Shown here: positions 7,577 through 15,270 of the stretch, one piece after another | Numbering within the stretch: position 1 is the first letter of the stretch | Layout of the letters: every line of letters begins with the position of its first letter | Source of the DNA: CAMLIZ01 sp966212505 | Lineage (GTDB): Bacteria > Pseudomonadota > Gammaproteobacteria > Burkholderiales > Burkholderiaceae_C | NCBI GenBank assembly: GCA_966212505.1 | Contig: CBIHRS010000004.1 | Location: forward strand, 1 to 64,000 | DNA length: 64,000 bases | Reading direction: 5' to 3' | Position numbers and translations under genes: made by a program | Notes under the pieces: model-generated | Told to the model about the DNA's origin: nothing | The model's input: the letters and a program-made list of their open reading frames with translations, nothing else | The model's database searches: none

Positions 7577-8323
7577 ATGTACAAGCTCGTGCTGATCCGC
7601 CACGGCGAATCGACCTGGAACCTCGAAAACCGCTTCACCGGCTGGACGGACGTGCCGCTCACCGAAACCGGCGTGGAACAGGCCAAGCAGGCTGGCCGCC
7701 TGCTCAAGGAGGCCGGCTACGAGTTCGACGTGGCCTACACATCGGTGCTCAAGCGCGCGATCTGGACCCTGTGGCACTGCCTCGACCAGATGGACCGCAC
7801 CTGGCTGCCGGTGGTGAAGAACTGGCGCCTCAACGAGCGCCACTACGGCGCGCTGCAGGGCCTGAACAAGGCCGACATGGCCAAGCAGTACGGCGACGAG
7901 CAGGTGCTGATCTGGCGCCGCAGCTACGACACGCCGCCGCCCGCGCTCGACGCCAACGATCCGCGCGGCCAGCGCCAGGACCTGCGCTACGCCAAGCTCG
8001 ATCCGCAAGACGTGCCGCTGACCGAATGCCTGAAGGACACCGTCGCCCGCGTGCTGCCCTTCTGGAACGAATCGATCGCGCCGGCCATCAAGTCGGGTAA
8101 GCGCATCGTGATCGCCGCGCACGGCAACAGCATCCGCGCACTGGTGAAGTACCTCGACAACATCGGCGACAACGACATCGTCGGCGTCAACATCCCCAAC
8201 GGCATCCCGCTGGTGTACGAGCTCGATGCCGACCTGAAGCCGATCAAGAGCTACTACCTGGGCGATGCCGAAGCGGCAGCCAAGGCCGCCGCTGCCGTGG
8301 CAGCACAAGGCAAGAAGGCCTGA
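7577..8323 (+). CDS. gpmA: 2,3-bisphosphoglycerate-dependent phosphoglycerate mutase
   Basis: Glycolysis and gluconeogenesis: interconverts 3- and 2-phosphoglycerate through a phosphohistidine. 248 residues, the family size. Seen: LIRHGESTWN with phospho-acceptor His9, FTGWTDVPLTETG, SVLKRAIWTLW, NWRLNERHYGALQGLNKADMAK, and the second catalytic His in IAAHGNSIRALVKYL. The C-terminal tail is unusually Ala-rich (AAAKAAAAVAAQGKKA). Start ATG 7577 gives the canonical N-terminus. DUF488 begins 1 nt after the stop. Confidence 0.97.
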   Translation: MYKLVLIRHGESTWNLENRFTGWTDVPLTETGVEQAKQAGRLLKEAGYEFDVAYTSVLKRAIWTLWHCLDQMDRTWLPVVKNWRLNERHYGALQGLNKADMAKQYGDEQVLIWRRSYDTPPPALDANDPRGQRQDLRYAKLDPQDVPLTECLKDTVARVLPFWNESIAPAIKSGKRIVIAAHGNSIRALVKYLDNIGDNDIVGVNIPNGIPLVYELDADLKPIKSYYLGDAEAAAKAAAAVAAQGKKA

Positions 8324-8324
8324 C

Positions 8325-8720
8325 ATGCCGATCCGCGTCGTGCGACTCGGCACGCCGCGCGAGGCGGGCGAAGGCCTGCGCATCGGCACCGTGCGGCGCC
8401 CGCCGCGCGGCGTGCCGAAGAGCGACTACGCCCGCCTCGACTACTACGACAGCTGGCTGCCCAATCTGGCGCCCAGCGCTGAACTGATGGCCTGGATCAA
8501 GGCCGAAGAGATCACGCCCGCGCGCTGGAAAGAGTTCAGCAAGCGCTACCACGCCGAGATGGCGCGGCCCGAGGCCGAGCACCTGATCGCGACGCTGGCC
8601 GCGCTGTCGAAGCAGACGAACTTCTCGGTCGGTTGCTATTGCGAGGACGAGAGCCGCTGCCACCGCTCATTGCTCCGCGGGCTGCTTGCACAGCACGGCG
8701 CGGCGATAGACCAACCGTGA
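8325..8720 (+). CDS. DUF488 family protein
   Basis: 131-residue DUF488 protein of unknown molecular function. The C-terminal signature with clustered Cys and His is present (VGCYCEDESRCHRSLLRGLL), as are KSDYARLDYYDSWLPNLAPS and the conserved W-x-x-F in ARWKEFSKRYHAEM. It starts one base after the gpmA stop, so it is very likely co-transcribed with it. It converges on the small TonB-like gene, with 4 nt between stops. Confidence 0.9.
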   Translation: MPIRVVRLGTPREAGEGLRIGTVRRPPRGVPKSDYARLDYYDSWLPNLAPSAELMAWIKAEEITPARWKEFSKRYHAEMARPEAEHLIATLAALSKQTNFSVGCYCEDESRCHRSLLRGLLAQHGAAIDQP

Positions 8721-8724
8721 GCCG

Positions 8725-9090
8725 CTAGTCTTCCAGGCGGAACTCGACCGGCAGGATCGCCCAGACATCCGCCGCCTTGCCCGACCGGGTGCGGGCGGGC
8801 GTGAACTTCAGCGTCTTGCTGGCCTCGAGCGCCGCTGCGTCGAGCCGCGCATACCCCGAGCTCCGCTGCACCCGCACCTCGCCGACCGTGCCGTCCGCCA
8901 GCAGGTGCAGGTACAGCCGCACCGTGCCCTGCTCCTCCAGGCGCTTGGACAGGCTGGGATATTCGGGCACGGGTGGCGCGAGCACGCGCACCTGCTCCAC
9001 GATCGGATCGTCATCCTGGGCCGATGATGCTGGCGCCGCCGTGGCAAGCAGCGGCAGCATCGCGAGGAGGAGACAGACGAGGAATCGCAC
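8725..9090 (-). CDS. Small secreted TonB C-terminal domain protein
   Basis: 121 residues from GTG 9090, chosen because GAAGGA lies 9 nt upstream and it places a clean signal peptide (FLVCLLLAMLPLLATAAPA) at the N-terminus. The remainder is one TonB C-terminal fold: VPEYPSLSKRLEEQGTVRLY, ADGTVGEVRVQRSSGYARLD, AALEASKTLKFTPAR. Unlike TonB it lacks a Pro-rich spacer and a standard cytoplasmic membrane anchor, so it may be a free periplasmic protein. It lies 16 nt after plsC on the same strand and could be the last gene of the pyr operon. Role unknown. Confidence 0.85.
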   Translation of the reverse strand: MRFLVCLLLAMLPLLATAAPASSAQDDDPIVEQVRVLAPPVPEYPSLSKRLEEQGTVRLYLHLLADGTVGEVRVQRSSGYARLDAAALEASKTLKFTPARTRSGKAADVWAILPVEFRLED

Positions 9091-9106
9091 CGGACGGTTT
9101 CCTTCC

Positions 9107-9841
9107 CTAGGCGGCCAGCCGCGCGCCGATGAGTTCGCGCAGGTGGTCGGCCAGCGCCCGACGGTCTGCATGGCGCGAGCCCTCTGCCGGCAGCAGCGAG
9201 ACCTGCACCGCGAGCCCCTGGGCCCTGGCGACCCACCACGCGCTCTGCACCAGGCTGGTATCGCCGATGTAGGCCGCGGCCGGGCTCACCCGGTGCTGCG
9301 CATCGGAGAAGCGCAGCGCGATCGCCTGCACCGGCGTTTCGGTCGCGATCGCAGCCTGCAGCAGGTTGGCATGGAAAGGCAGCAGCGCCTGCCCGTCGGA
9401 GGTGGTGCCTTCGGGGAACACCGCGACCGTCTGCCCGGCCTGCAGCGCCTCGGCCATCTGGTGCACCACGCGCAGCGCATCGCGCTTGCGTTCGCGCTCG
9501 ATGAACAGCGTGCCCGCTGCCGACACCAGCCGGTTCACCACCGGCCAGTGCTTGATGTCGGCCTTGGAGACGAAGCGCGCATGCGGCACGACCGCATGGA
9601 TCGCCATGATGTCCAGCCACGAAACGTGGTTGGCCACCAGCAGCGTCGCGCCTGGGCGCGCCACGCCGTCCACCCGCAGCGAGATGCCGAGCACGCGCAG
9701 CAGCTTGGCGGCCCACCATTGCACCCTGGCCTGCCGCGCCGCCTCGTCGAGGCGTCCGAACGCGAACAGCACGATGGCCAGCCCGTGCAGCATGTGCAGC
9801 ACGGCCCGCAGCAGACGCCACCAGGCGCGCAGGAGTCGCAT
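9107..9841 (-). CDS. plsC: 1-acyl-sn-glycerol-3-phosphate acyltransferase
   Basis: Second acylation step of phosphatidic acid synthesis, at the inner membrane. 244 residues from ATG 9841. Seen: an N-terminal hydrophobic helix (LLRAVLHMLHGLAIVLFAF), the catalytic HX4D motif in NHVSWLD, KADIKHWPVVNRL, GTLFIERERKRDA, and the substrate-binding FPEGTTSDG. A long open frame continues upstream, but it overlaps the dihydroorotase homologue and is not protein-like there. It follows that gene by 14 nt. Confidence 0.92.
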   Translation of the reverse strand: MRLLRAWWRLLRAVLHMLHGLAIVLFAFGRLDEAARQARVQWWAAKLLRVLGISLRVDGVARPGATLLVANHVSWLDIMAIHAVVPHARFVSKADIKHWPVVNRLVSAAGTLFIERERKRDALRVVHQMAEALQAGQTVAVFPEGTTSDGQALLPFHANLLQAAIATETPVQAIALRFSDAQHRVSPAAAYIGDTSLVQSAWWVARAQGLAVQVSLLPAEGSRHADRRALADHLRELIGARLAA

Positions 9842-9855
9842 CGGCGGGCCGGGAT

Positions 9856-11175
9856 TCAGCGTTGGGCGTGCAGCGCCTGGAAGGCCATGGTGCCGGCGAC
9901 CAGCGTGGCATGCACGCGGCCCGGCAGCGCCATGCCGGTGGCCTCGAAGGCGAACGGCGTGTGCTTGCCCTGGCTGCACAGCGCATCGGGCGTGACCGAC
10001 CACTGCGCCTCGGGGTCGAACACGCAGACATCGGCCACGCCGCCCTCCACCAGCCGGCCGGCGCTCGAGCTCAGCGAGCCCACCGCATCGCCCAGCACGC
10101 GCACCGGCTCGCTGGTCACGCGAGCCAGCGCGGCGGCGAGCCCGAGGCCCTGCTGCTCGCCCCACTTGAGCGCCAGGCTCAGCAGCAGCTCGAGCCCGGT
10201 GGCGCCCGGCTCGGCCTCGCCGAAGGGCAGGTTCTTCATGTCCTCGTCGACCGGCGTGTGGTCGGACACCAGCGCATCGATGGTGCCGTCGGCCAGGCCG
10301 GCGCGCAGTGCATCGCGGTCGGCCTGCTGGCGCAGCGGCGGCGTGATGCGCATCGCCGGGTTGAAGAAGCCGATGTCGACATCGGTGAGGTGCAGCGAGT
10401 TGATGCTGACGTCGGCGGTGACCTTCAGCCCCTCGGCCTTGGCGGCACGCACCAGCGCGACGCCGGCCGCGCTCGACAGGCGGCACAGGTGCACGCGGGC
10501 GCCGGTCACGCGCATCAGCTCGAAGATGGTGTGCAGCGCGATCGTCTCGGCGGTGACCGGCACGCCCGACAGCCCGAGGCGCGTGGCCACCGCGCCGCTG
10601 GCCGCCACGCCCTTGCCCAGCCACGGATCCTGTGGCCGCAGCCACACGGTGTAGCCATAGGTCGACGCGTACTGCAGCGCACGCTGCAGCACCAGCGTGT
10701 CCGTGATCGGCGCCTCGGCCTGCGAGAAGCCGACGCAGCCGGCCTCGGTGAGCTCGGCCATCTCGGTCAGCGCCTCGCCGGCGAGGCCGCGCGTCAGCGC
10801 ACCCAGCGGGAACAGCCGGCACAGGCTGAGCTTGCGCGCGCGGAACTTCAGCATCTCGACCAGGCCCGGTTCGTCGAGCGCGGGGTCGGTATCGGGCGGG
10901 CAGACCAGGCTGGTGACGCCGCCGGCCGCGGCCGCGTTGAGCTCGCTCTCGAGCATGCCTTCGTGCTCGTGGCCGGGTTCGCGCAGGCGCGCAGCCAGGT
11001 CGACAAGGCCGGGCGCCACGACGAGGCCGTTGGCATCGAGGGTGCGGTCAGCCTCGAAGTCGGGCGACACGCCGCCGATCGTGACGATGCGGCCGTTGGC
11101 GATCGCGAGGTCGGCACGCTCGTCGCGGCCCGAAGCCGGGTCGATCACCCGGCCGTTCTTGATGAGGATCTTCAT
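9856..11175 (-). CDS. pyrC': Dihydroorotase-like protein lacking the metal-binding His pair (PyrC')
   Basis: 439-residue member of the type I dihydroorotase/amidohydrolase family. The family's HxH zinc motif after strand 1 is replaced: the sequence reads GLVDLAARLREPGHEHEG where active enzymes have V-D-x-H-x-H-L-R-E-P-G. Other parts of the fold remain (GGVTSLVCPPDTDPALDEP, SDHTPVDEDMKNLPFGEAEPGATGLELLL). Known: in Pseudomonas and relatives such pseudo-dihydroorotases are needed to assemble active aspartate transcarbamoylase. The 4-nt overlap with pyrB fits the same role here. A separate active pyrC should exist elsewhere in the genome. Confidence 0.93.
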   Translation of the reverse strand: MKILIKNGRVIDPASGRDERADLAIANGRIVTIGGVSPDFEADRTLDANGLVVAPGLVDLAARLREPGHEHEGMLESELNAAAAGGVTSLVCPPDTDPALDEPGLVEMLKFRARKLSLCRLFPLGALTRGLAGEALTEMAELTEAGCVGFSQAEAPITDTLVLQRALQYASTYGYTVWLRPQDPWLGKGVAASGAVATRLGLSGVPVTAETIALHTIFELMRVTGARVHLCRLSSAAGVALVRAAKAEGLKVTADVSINSLHLTDVDIGFFNPAMRITPPLRQQADRDALRAGLADGTIDALVSDHTPVDEDMKNLPFGEAEPGATGLELLLSLALKWGEQQGLGLAAALARVTSEPVRVLGDAVGSLSSSAGRLVEGGVADVCVFDPEAQWSVTPDALCSQGKHTPFAFEATGMALPGRVHATLVAGTMAFQALHAQR

Positions 11176-12134
11176 GCTTCGTTCCCCGCGATGATGCTCA
11201 TCACCGCCATGCGCACCGCGATGCCGAAGGTGACCTGCGGCAGGATCACGCTGTGCGAGCCGTCGGCCACCGACGAGTCGATCTCGACGCCGCGGTTGAT
11301 CGGGCCCGGGTGCATCACGATGCAGTCGGGCTTGGCGAGCGCGAGCTTGTCTTCGGTGAGGCCGTAGTGCTTGAAGAACTCGCCGGCGCTGGGCAGCATC
11401 GCGCCGCTCATGCGCTCGTTCTGCAGGCGCAGCATGATGATCACGTCGGCATCGCGCACGCCTTCCTTCATGTCGTGGCACACGCGCACGCCCATCTCGC
11501 GCAGGTCGCCCGGCACCAGCGTCTTGGGGCCGACCGCGCGGATCTCGGGCACGCCGAGGATGCTCAAGGCGTGGATGTCGGAGCGGGCCACCCGCGAGTG
11601 CACGATGTCGCCGACGATCGCGACCGTGAGGTTGGTGAAGTCCTTCTTGAAGTGCCGGATCGTGTACATGTCCAGCAGGCCTTGCGTCGGGTGCGCATGG
11701 CGGCCGTCACCGGCGTTGACCACGTGCACGTGCGGCGCGCAGTGCTGGGCGATGAGGTAGGGCGCGCCGCTCTCGCTGTGGCGCACGACGAACATGTCGG
11801 CATGCATCGCCGACAGGTTGGCGATGGTGTCGAGCAGGCTCTCGCCCTTGGCGGTGGACGAGCGCGCGATGTCGAGGTTGATCACGTCGGCGGAGAGGCG
11901 CTTGGCGGCGATCTCGAAGGTGGTGCGGGTGCGCGTGCTGTTCTCGAAGAACAGGTTGAACACGCTCTTGCCGCGCAGCAGCGGCACCTTCTTGACCTCG
12001 CGGTCGTTGACCGAGAGGAAGGTGCCTGCGGTGTCGAGGATCTGGTGGATCACCGGGCGCGGCAGGCCCTCGATCGACAGCAGGTGGATCAGCTCGCCGT
12101 TGGCGTTGAGCTGCGGGTTTCGTCGCATCAACAT
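11172..12134 (-). CDS. pyrB: Aspartate carbamoyltransferase catalytic subunit
   Basis: Condenses carbamoyl phosphate and aspartate in de novo pyrimidine synthesis. 320 residues. Seen: the carbamoyl-phosphate loop FFENSTRTRTTFE, AKGESLLDT, HPTQGLLD, VGDIVHSRVARS, and MHPGPINRG with the aspartate-side loop. Start ATG 12134 has GGAGG five bases upstream. It overlaps the pyrC' start by 4 nt. No pyrI regulatory subunit is present, as expected for the PyrB-PyrC' type. Confidence 0.97.
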   Translation of the reverse strand: MLMRRNPQLNANGELIHLLSIEGLPRPVIHQILDTAGTFLSVNDREVKKVPLLRGKSVFNLFFENSTRTRTTFEIAAKRLSADVINLDIARSSTAKGESLLDTIANLSAMHADMFVVRHSESGAPYLIAQHCAPHVHVVNAGDGRHAHPTQGLLDMYTIRHFKKDFTNLTVAIVGDIVHSRVARSDIHALSILGVPEIRAVGPKTLVPGDLREMGVRVCHDMKEGVRDADVIIMLRLQNERMSGAMLPSAGEFFKHYGLTEDKLALAKPDCIVMHPGPINRGVEIDSSVADGSHSVILPQVTFGIAVRMAVMSIIAGNEA

Positions 12135-12150
12135 GTCGGCCTCCGTGGAG

Positions 12151-12207
12151 CCGCCTCAAGGAGGCCAAGCGCCCCCTGGGGGGGCAGCGAACGCAGTGAG
12201 CGTGGGG
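12151..12207. repeat. REP-like GC-rich intergenic repeat inside the pyr operon
   Basis: In the 76-nt gap between pyrR and pyrB. It contains GCCTC-AAG-GAGGC (12153-12165), then GCCCCC-TGG-GGGGGC (12171-12185), then GCAGCGAACGCAGTGAGCGT followed by a G-run. The pattern resembles a dispersed element I recall from Comamonadaceae-type genomes; no second copy is seen in this window. It ends shortly before the pyrB ribosome-binding site and would fold into two stem-loops in the mRNA. Confidence 0.55.
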
Positions 12208-12210
12208 GGA

Positions 12211-12713
<503 letters not shown>

Positions 12714-12717
<4 letters not shown>

Positions 12718-13130
12718 AGGGCTCTCAGGAACTGGTCGAGGATCACGGCGGCCGAGGCCGCATCGACGTCGGCGGCACCGGCCGCCAGCGCCTCGGTGGT
12801 GGTGTAGCGCTCGTCGACCTCGTGCACCGGCAGCCGGAAGCGGCCGTGCAGCTGGCGGGCGAAGCGTTGCGCGCGCCGCGTATTGTCGTGCGGCGCGCCG
12901 TCGGGGTGATAGGGCACGCCCACCACCAGCGCATCGGGTTGCCATTCGGCCACCAGCTTCGCGATCGCGTCGAAGCGCGCGTCGCCTTCGGCGTTGATCG
13001 TCCTCAAGGGCGAGGCCGATTTCAGCAGCGTGTTGCCGCTCGCGACACCGACGCGGCGGGTGCCGAAATCGAAAGCGAGAAAGGAAAGCGGGCGGGAGGT
13101 AGAAGCGGGAGCGGCAGGCGGAACGCTCAT
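12714..13130 (-). CDS. ruvX: YqgF/RuvX family RNase H-fold protein
   Basis: 138 residues. YqgF is reported to process 5' ends of pre-16S rRNA and is a putative Holliday-junction resolvase homologue. Seen: FLAFDFGTRRVGVASGN with the first catalytic Asp, LVVGVPYHPDGAPHDNTRRAQ, and HEVDERYTTTEA with further acidic residues, then the terminal Asp in VILDQFLRAL. It overlaps yqgE upstream and pyrR downstream by 4 nt each. Confidence 0.94.
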
Positions 13131-13708
13131 GCGTGCCCGGCCTCCTGGCTCAGCATGCGCGGGTCGATGCCCAGCAGCGCCAGCGCCCGCTCGTAGCGGT
13201 CTTCGACCGGCGTGTCGAAGATGATCTCGGGCTTGGCGTCGACCGTGAGCCAGCCGTTGCGGCTCAGCTCTTCTTCCAGCTGGCCGGCGCCCCAGCCGCT
13301 GTAGCCCAGCGTGACGAGGATCTTCTTCGGGCCGGCGCCGTTGGACAGCGCCTCCAGCACGTCCTTGCTGGTGGTCATCTCGAGGTCGCCGCCGGGAATG
13401 GCCAGCGAGGAGCTGTATTGGGTGCCATCGCCGCCCAGGCGCTCGTGCAGCACGAAGCCGCGCTCGGTCTGCACCGGACCGCCAAAGTACACCGGCTGCT
13501 CGGCCAGGTCTTCGCGATCGAGCGTGAGCTCTACCTTCTCGAACAGGTTGCGCAGCTTGATGTCGATCGGCTTGTTGATCACCAGCCCCAGCGCACCCTT
13601 GTCGGTGTGCTCGCACATGTAGACCACGGCGCCCGAGAACGTGCCGTCGGCCATGCCGGGCATGGCGATCAGGAACTGGTTGGTGAGGTTGATACTGCCG
13701 TCGGCCAT
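13127..13708 (-). CDS. yqgE: YqgE/AlgH family protein
   Basis: 193-residue YqgE (UPF0301) protein; the family has been linked to alginate regulation in Pseudomonas, but the mechanism is unknown. Seen: LTNQFLIAMPGMADGTFSGAVVYMCEH, GALGLVINKP, VYFGGPVQTERGFVLH and LGYSGWGAGQLEEEL, all characteristic. It is the first gene of the minus-strand pyr operon. ATG 13708 sits 7 nt after a TAGAAT on its strand, so the transcript may be leaderless. Confidence 0.95.
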   Translation of the reverse strand: MADGSINLTNQFLIAMPGMADGTFSGAVVYMCEHTDKGALGLVINKPIDIKLRNLFEKVELTLDREDLAEQPVYFGGPVQTERGFVLHERLGGDGTQYSSSLAIPGGDLEMTTSKDVLEALSNGAGPKKILVTLGYSGWGAGQLEEELSRNGWLTVDAKPEIIFDTPVEDRYERALALLGIDPRMLSQEAGHA

Positions 13709-13715
13709 GGTCCGG

Positions 13716-13743
13716 ATTCTAAACAGCGGGCATTTGGTCACAA
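13716..13743 (-). promoter_or_regulatory. Predicted promoter of the yqgE-pyr operon
   Basis: On the minus strand: TTGTGA (13743-13738), a 16-nt spacer, TAGAAT (13721-13716), then 7 nt to the yqgE ATG. Both hexamers are reasonable sigma-70 matches and stand out from the surrounding GC-rich DNA. The spacing predicts a start of transcription at, or within a base or two of, the ATG. Confidence 0.5.
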
Positions 13744-13764
13744 CTTGGGGGACACTGCCGACCC

Positions 13765-15252
13765 GTGGACAAAGACCTAGATTCAGCGCTTGTCTGGTTC
13801 CGGCGCGACCTGCGCGCCGACGACCAGGCAGCCCTCTACCACGCACTGCGCGCCGCCCGGAAGGTGTGGTGCGGTTTCGTGTTCGACACCGAGATCCTGG
13901 ATGCGCTGCCGCGCGCCGACCGGCGGGTGGAATTCATCCGCGACAGCGTGGCGGGGCTGGATGCCCAGCTGCGTGCGCTGGGCCAGTCGCACGGCATCGA
14001 GCACACGGGCCTGATCGTGCGCCACGGCCGGGCGCGCGACGAGCTGCCGAAGCTGGCCGACGCGCTGCACGTGCAGGCCGTCTACACCAACCACGACGAC
14101 GACCCGGCTGCGCTGGCACGCGATGCCGCGGTGCGCGGCACGCTGGCCCACCTGGGCATCGCTTTCCACAGCGCGAAGGACCACGTGATCTTCGAGCGCG
14201 GCGAGGTGCTCACCGGTTCGGGCACGCCGTACAGCGTGTTCACCCCCTACAAGAACGCCTGGCTGAAGAAGCTGGAACCCTTCTACCTGAGCGCCTACCC
14301 GGTGGCGAAGCATGCCCAGGCGCTGGCGCCGCTGCCGGAGGGCGAAGCCGGCGGCGTGCCCAGCCTCGCATCGCTCGGCTTCGAGCCGACCAACCTGCAC
14401 ACACTGCGCCTGCCATCGGGCAGCGCTGGTGCGGCCGAACTGCTCGACGACTTCATCGATCGCATCGACGACTACCACCACGCCCGTGAATTCCCCGCGG
14501 TCAAGGGCCCGAGCTACCTCGGCCCGCACCTGCGCTTCGGCACCGTCTCGATCCGCCGCCTCGCGCGCGAAGCGCATGCCCGCATGCTGGGTGGTTCGCG
14601 CGGCGCCGAGGTGTGGCTCTCGGAGCTGATCTGGCGCGATTTCTATCACCAGATCCTGCACCACCATCCGCGCGTGGTCGGCCATGCCTTCCGTCCCGAA
14701 TACGACGCGATCAAGTGGGAGCACGGCAAGCACGCCGACGCGCTGTTGGCCGCCTGGTGCGAGGGCCGGACGGGCTATCCGATCGTCGACGCCGCGATGC
14801 ACCAGCTCAACCAGACCGGCTACATGCACAACCGGCTGCGCATGGTCACGGCGAGCTTCCTCACCAAGGACCTCGGCATCGACTGGCGGCGCGGCGAGGC
14901 CTATTTCGCCGAGAAGCTCAACGACTACGACCTCGCCTCCAACAACGGCGGCTGGCAATGGGCCGCATCGACGGGCTGCGATGCGCAGCCCTGGTTCCGC
15001 ATCTTCAACCCGGTGAGCCAGAGCGAGAAGTTCGACGCCCAGGGCAAGTTCATCCGGCGCTACCTGCCCGAGCTGGGCAGGCTGCCGGATGCGCTGATCC
15101 ATGCACCGTGGCTGGCCCGGCCGGTCGACCTGCAGGCGGCAGGCATCGAGCTGGGGCGGGACTATACGCTGCCGGTCGTGCGGCACGACGAGGCGCGGGC
15201 GAAGACGCTCGAACGCTTCGCCGTGGTGAAGGCGCCCGCGAAGAAGCGGTGA
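13765..15252 (+). CDS. phrB: Deoxyribodipyrimidine photolyase (class I CPD type)
   Basis: Light-driven repair of UV pyrimidine dimers, with FAD and an antenna chromophore. 495 residues from GTG 13765. Seen: the antenna domain start ALVWFRRDLRADDQAALY; the linker; the FAD-binding helical domain with LSELIWRDFYHQIL, YPIVDAAMHQLNQTGYMHNRLRM and the hallmark GCDAQPWFRIFNPVSQSEKF, ending RYLPEL. The Trp electron-transfer region (ASNNGGWQWAASTG) is present. Divergent from yqgE with only 56 nt between, and convergent with the RND gene. Confidence 0.96.
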   Translation: MDKDLDSALVWFRRDLRADDQAALYHALRAARKVWCGFVFDTEILDALPRADRRVEFIRDSVAGLDAQLRALGQSHGIEHTGLIVRHGRARDELPKLADALHVQAVYTNHDDDPAALARDAAVRGTLAHLGIAFHSAKDHVIFERGEVLTGSGTPYSVFTPYKNAWLKKLEPFYLSAYPVAKHAQALAPLPEGEAGGVPSLASLGFEPTNLHTLRLPSGSAGAAELLDDFIDRIDDYHHAREFPAVKGPSYLGPHLRFGTVSIRRLAREAHARMLGGSRGAEVWLSELIWRDFYHQILHHHPRVVGHAFRPEYDAIKWEHGKHADALLAAWCEGRTGYPIVDAAMHQLNQTGYMHNRLRMVTASFLTKDLGIDWRRGEAYFAEKLNDYDLASNNGGWQWAASTGCDAQPWFRIFNPVSQSEKFDAQGKFIRRYLPELGRLPDALIHAPWLARPVDLQAAGIELGRDYTLPVVRHDEARAKTLERFAVVKAPAKKR

Positions 15253-15270
15253 CAGCCGGGGCAGGCGGCC

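Noticed and set aside
9842..10822. Longer plsC extending upstream to about 10822
   Set aside because: The extension overlaps the dihydroorotase homologue in another frame and is Arg/Ala/Gly-rich without signal or domain; ATG 9841 gives the canonical acyltransferase start.
12151..12207. Insertion-sequence remnant in the pyr operon
   Set aside because: Too short, no transposase coding and no target duplication; better described as a REP-like repeat.
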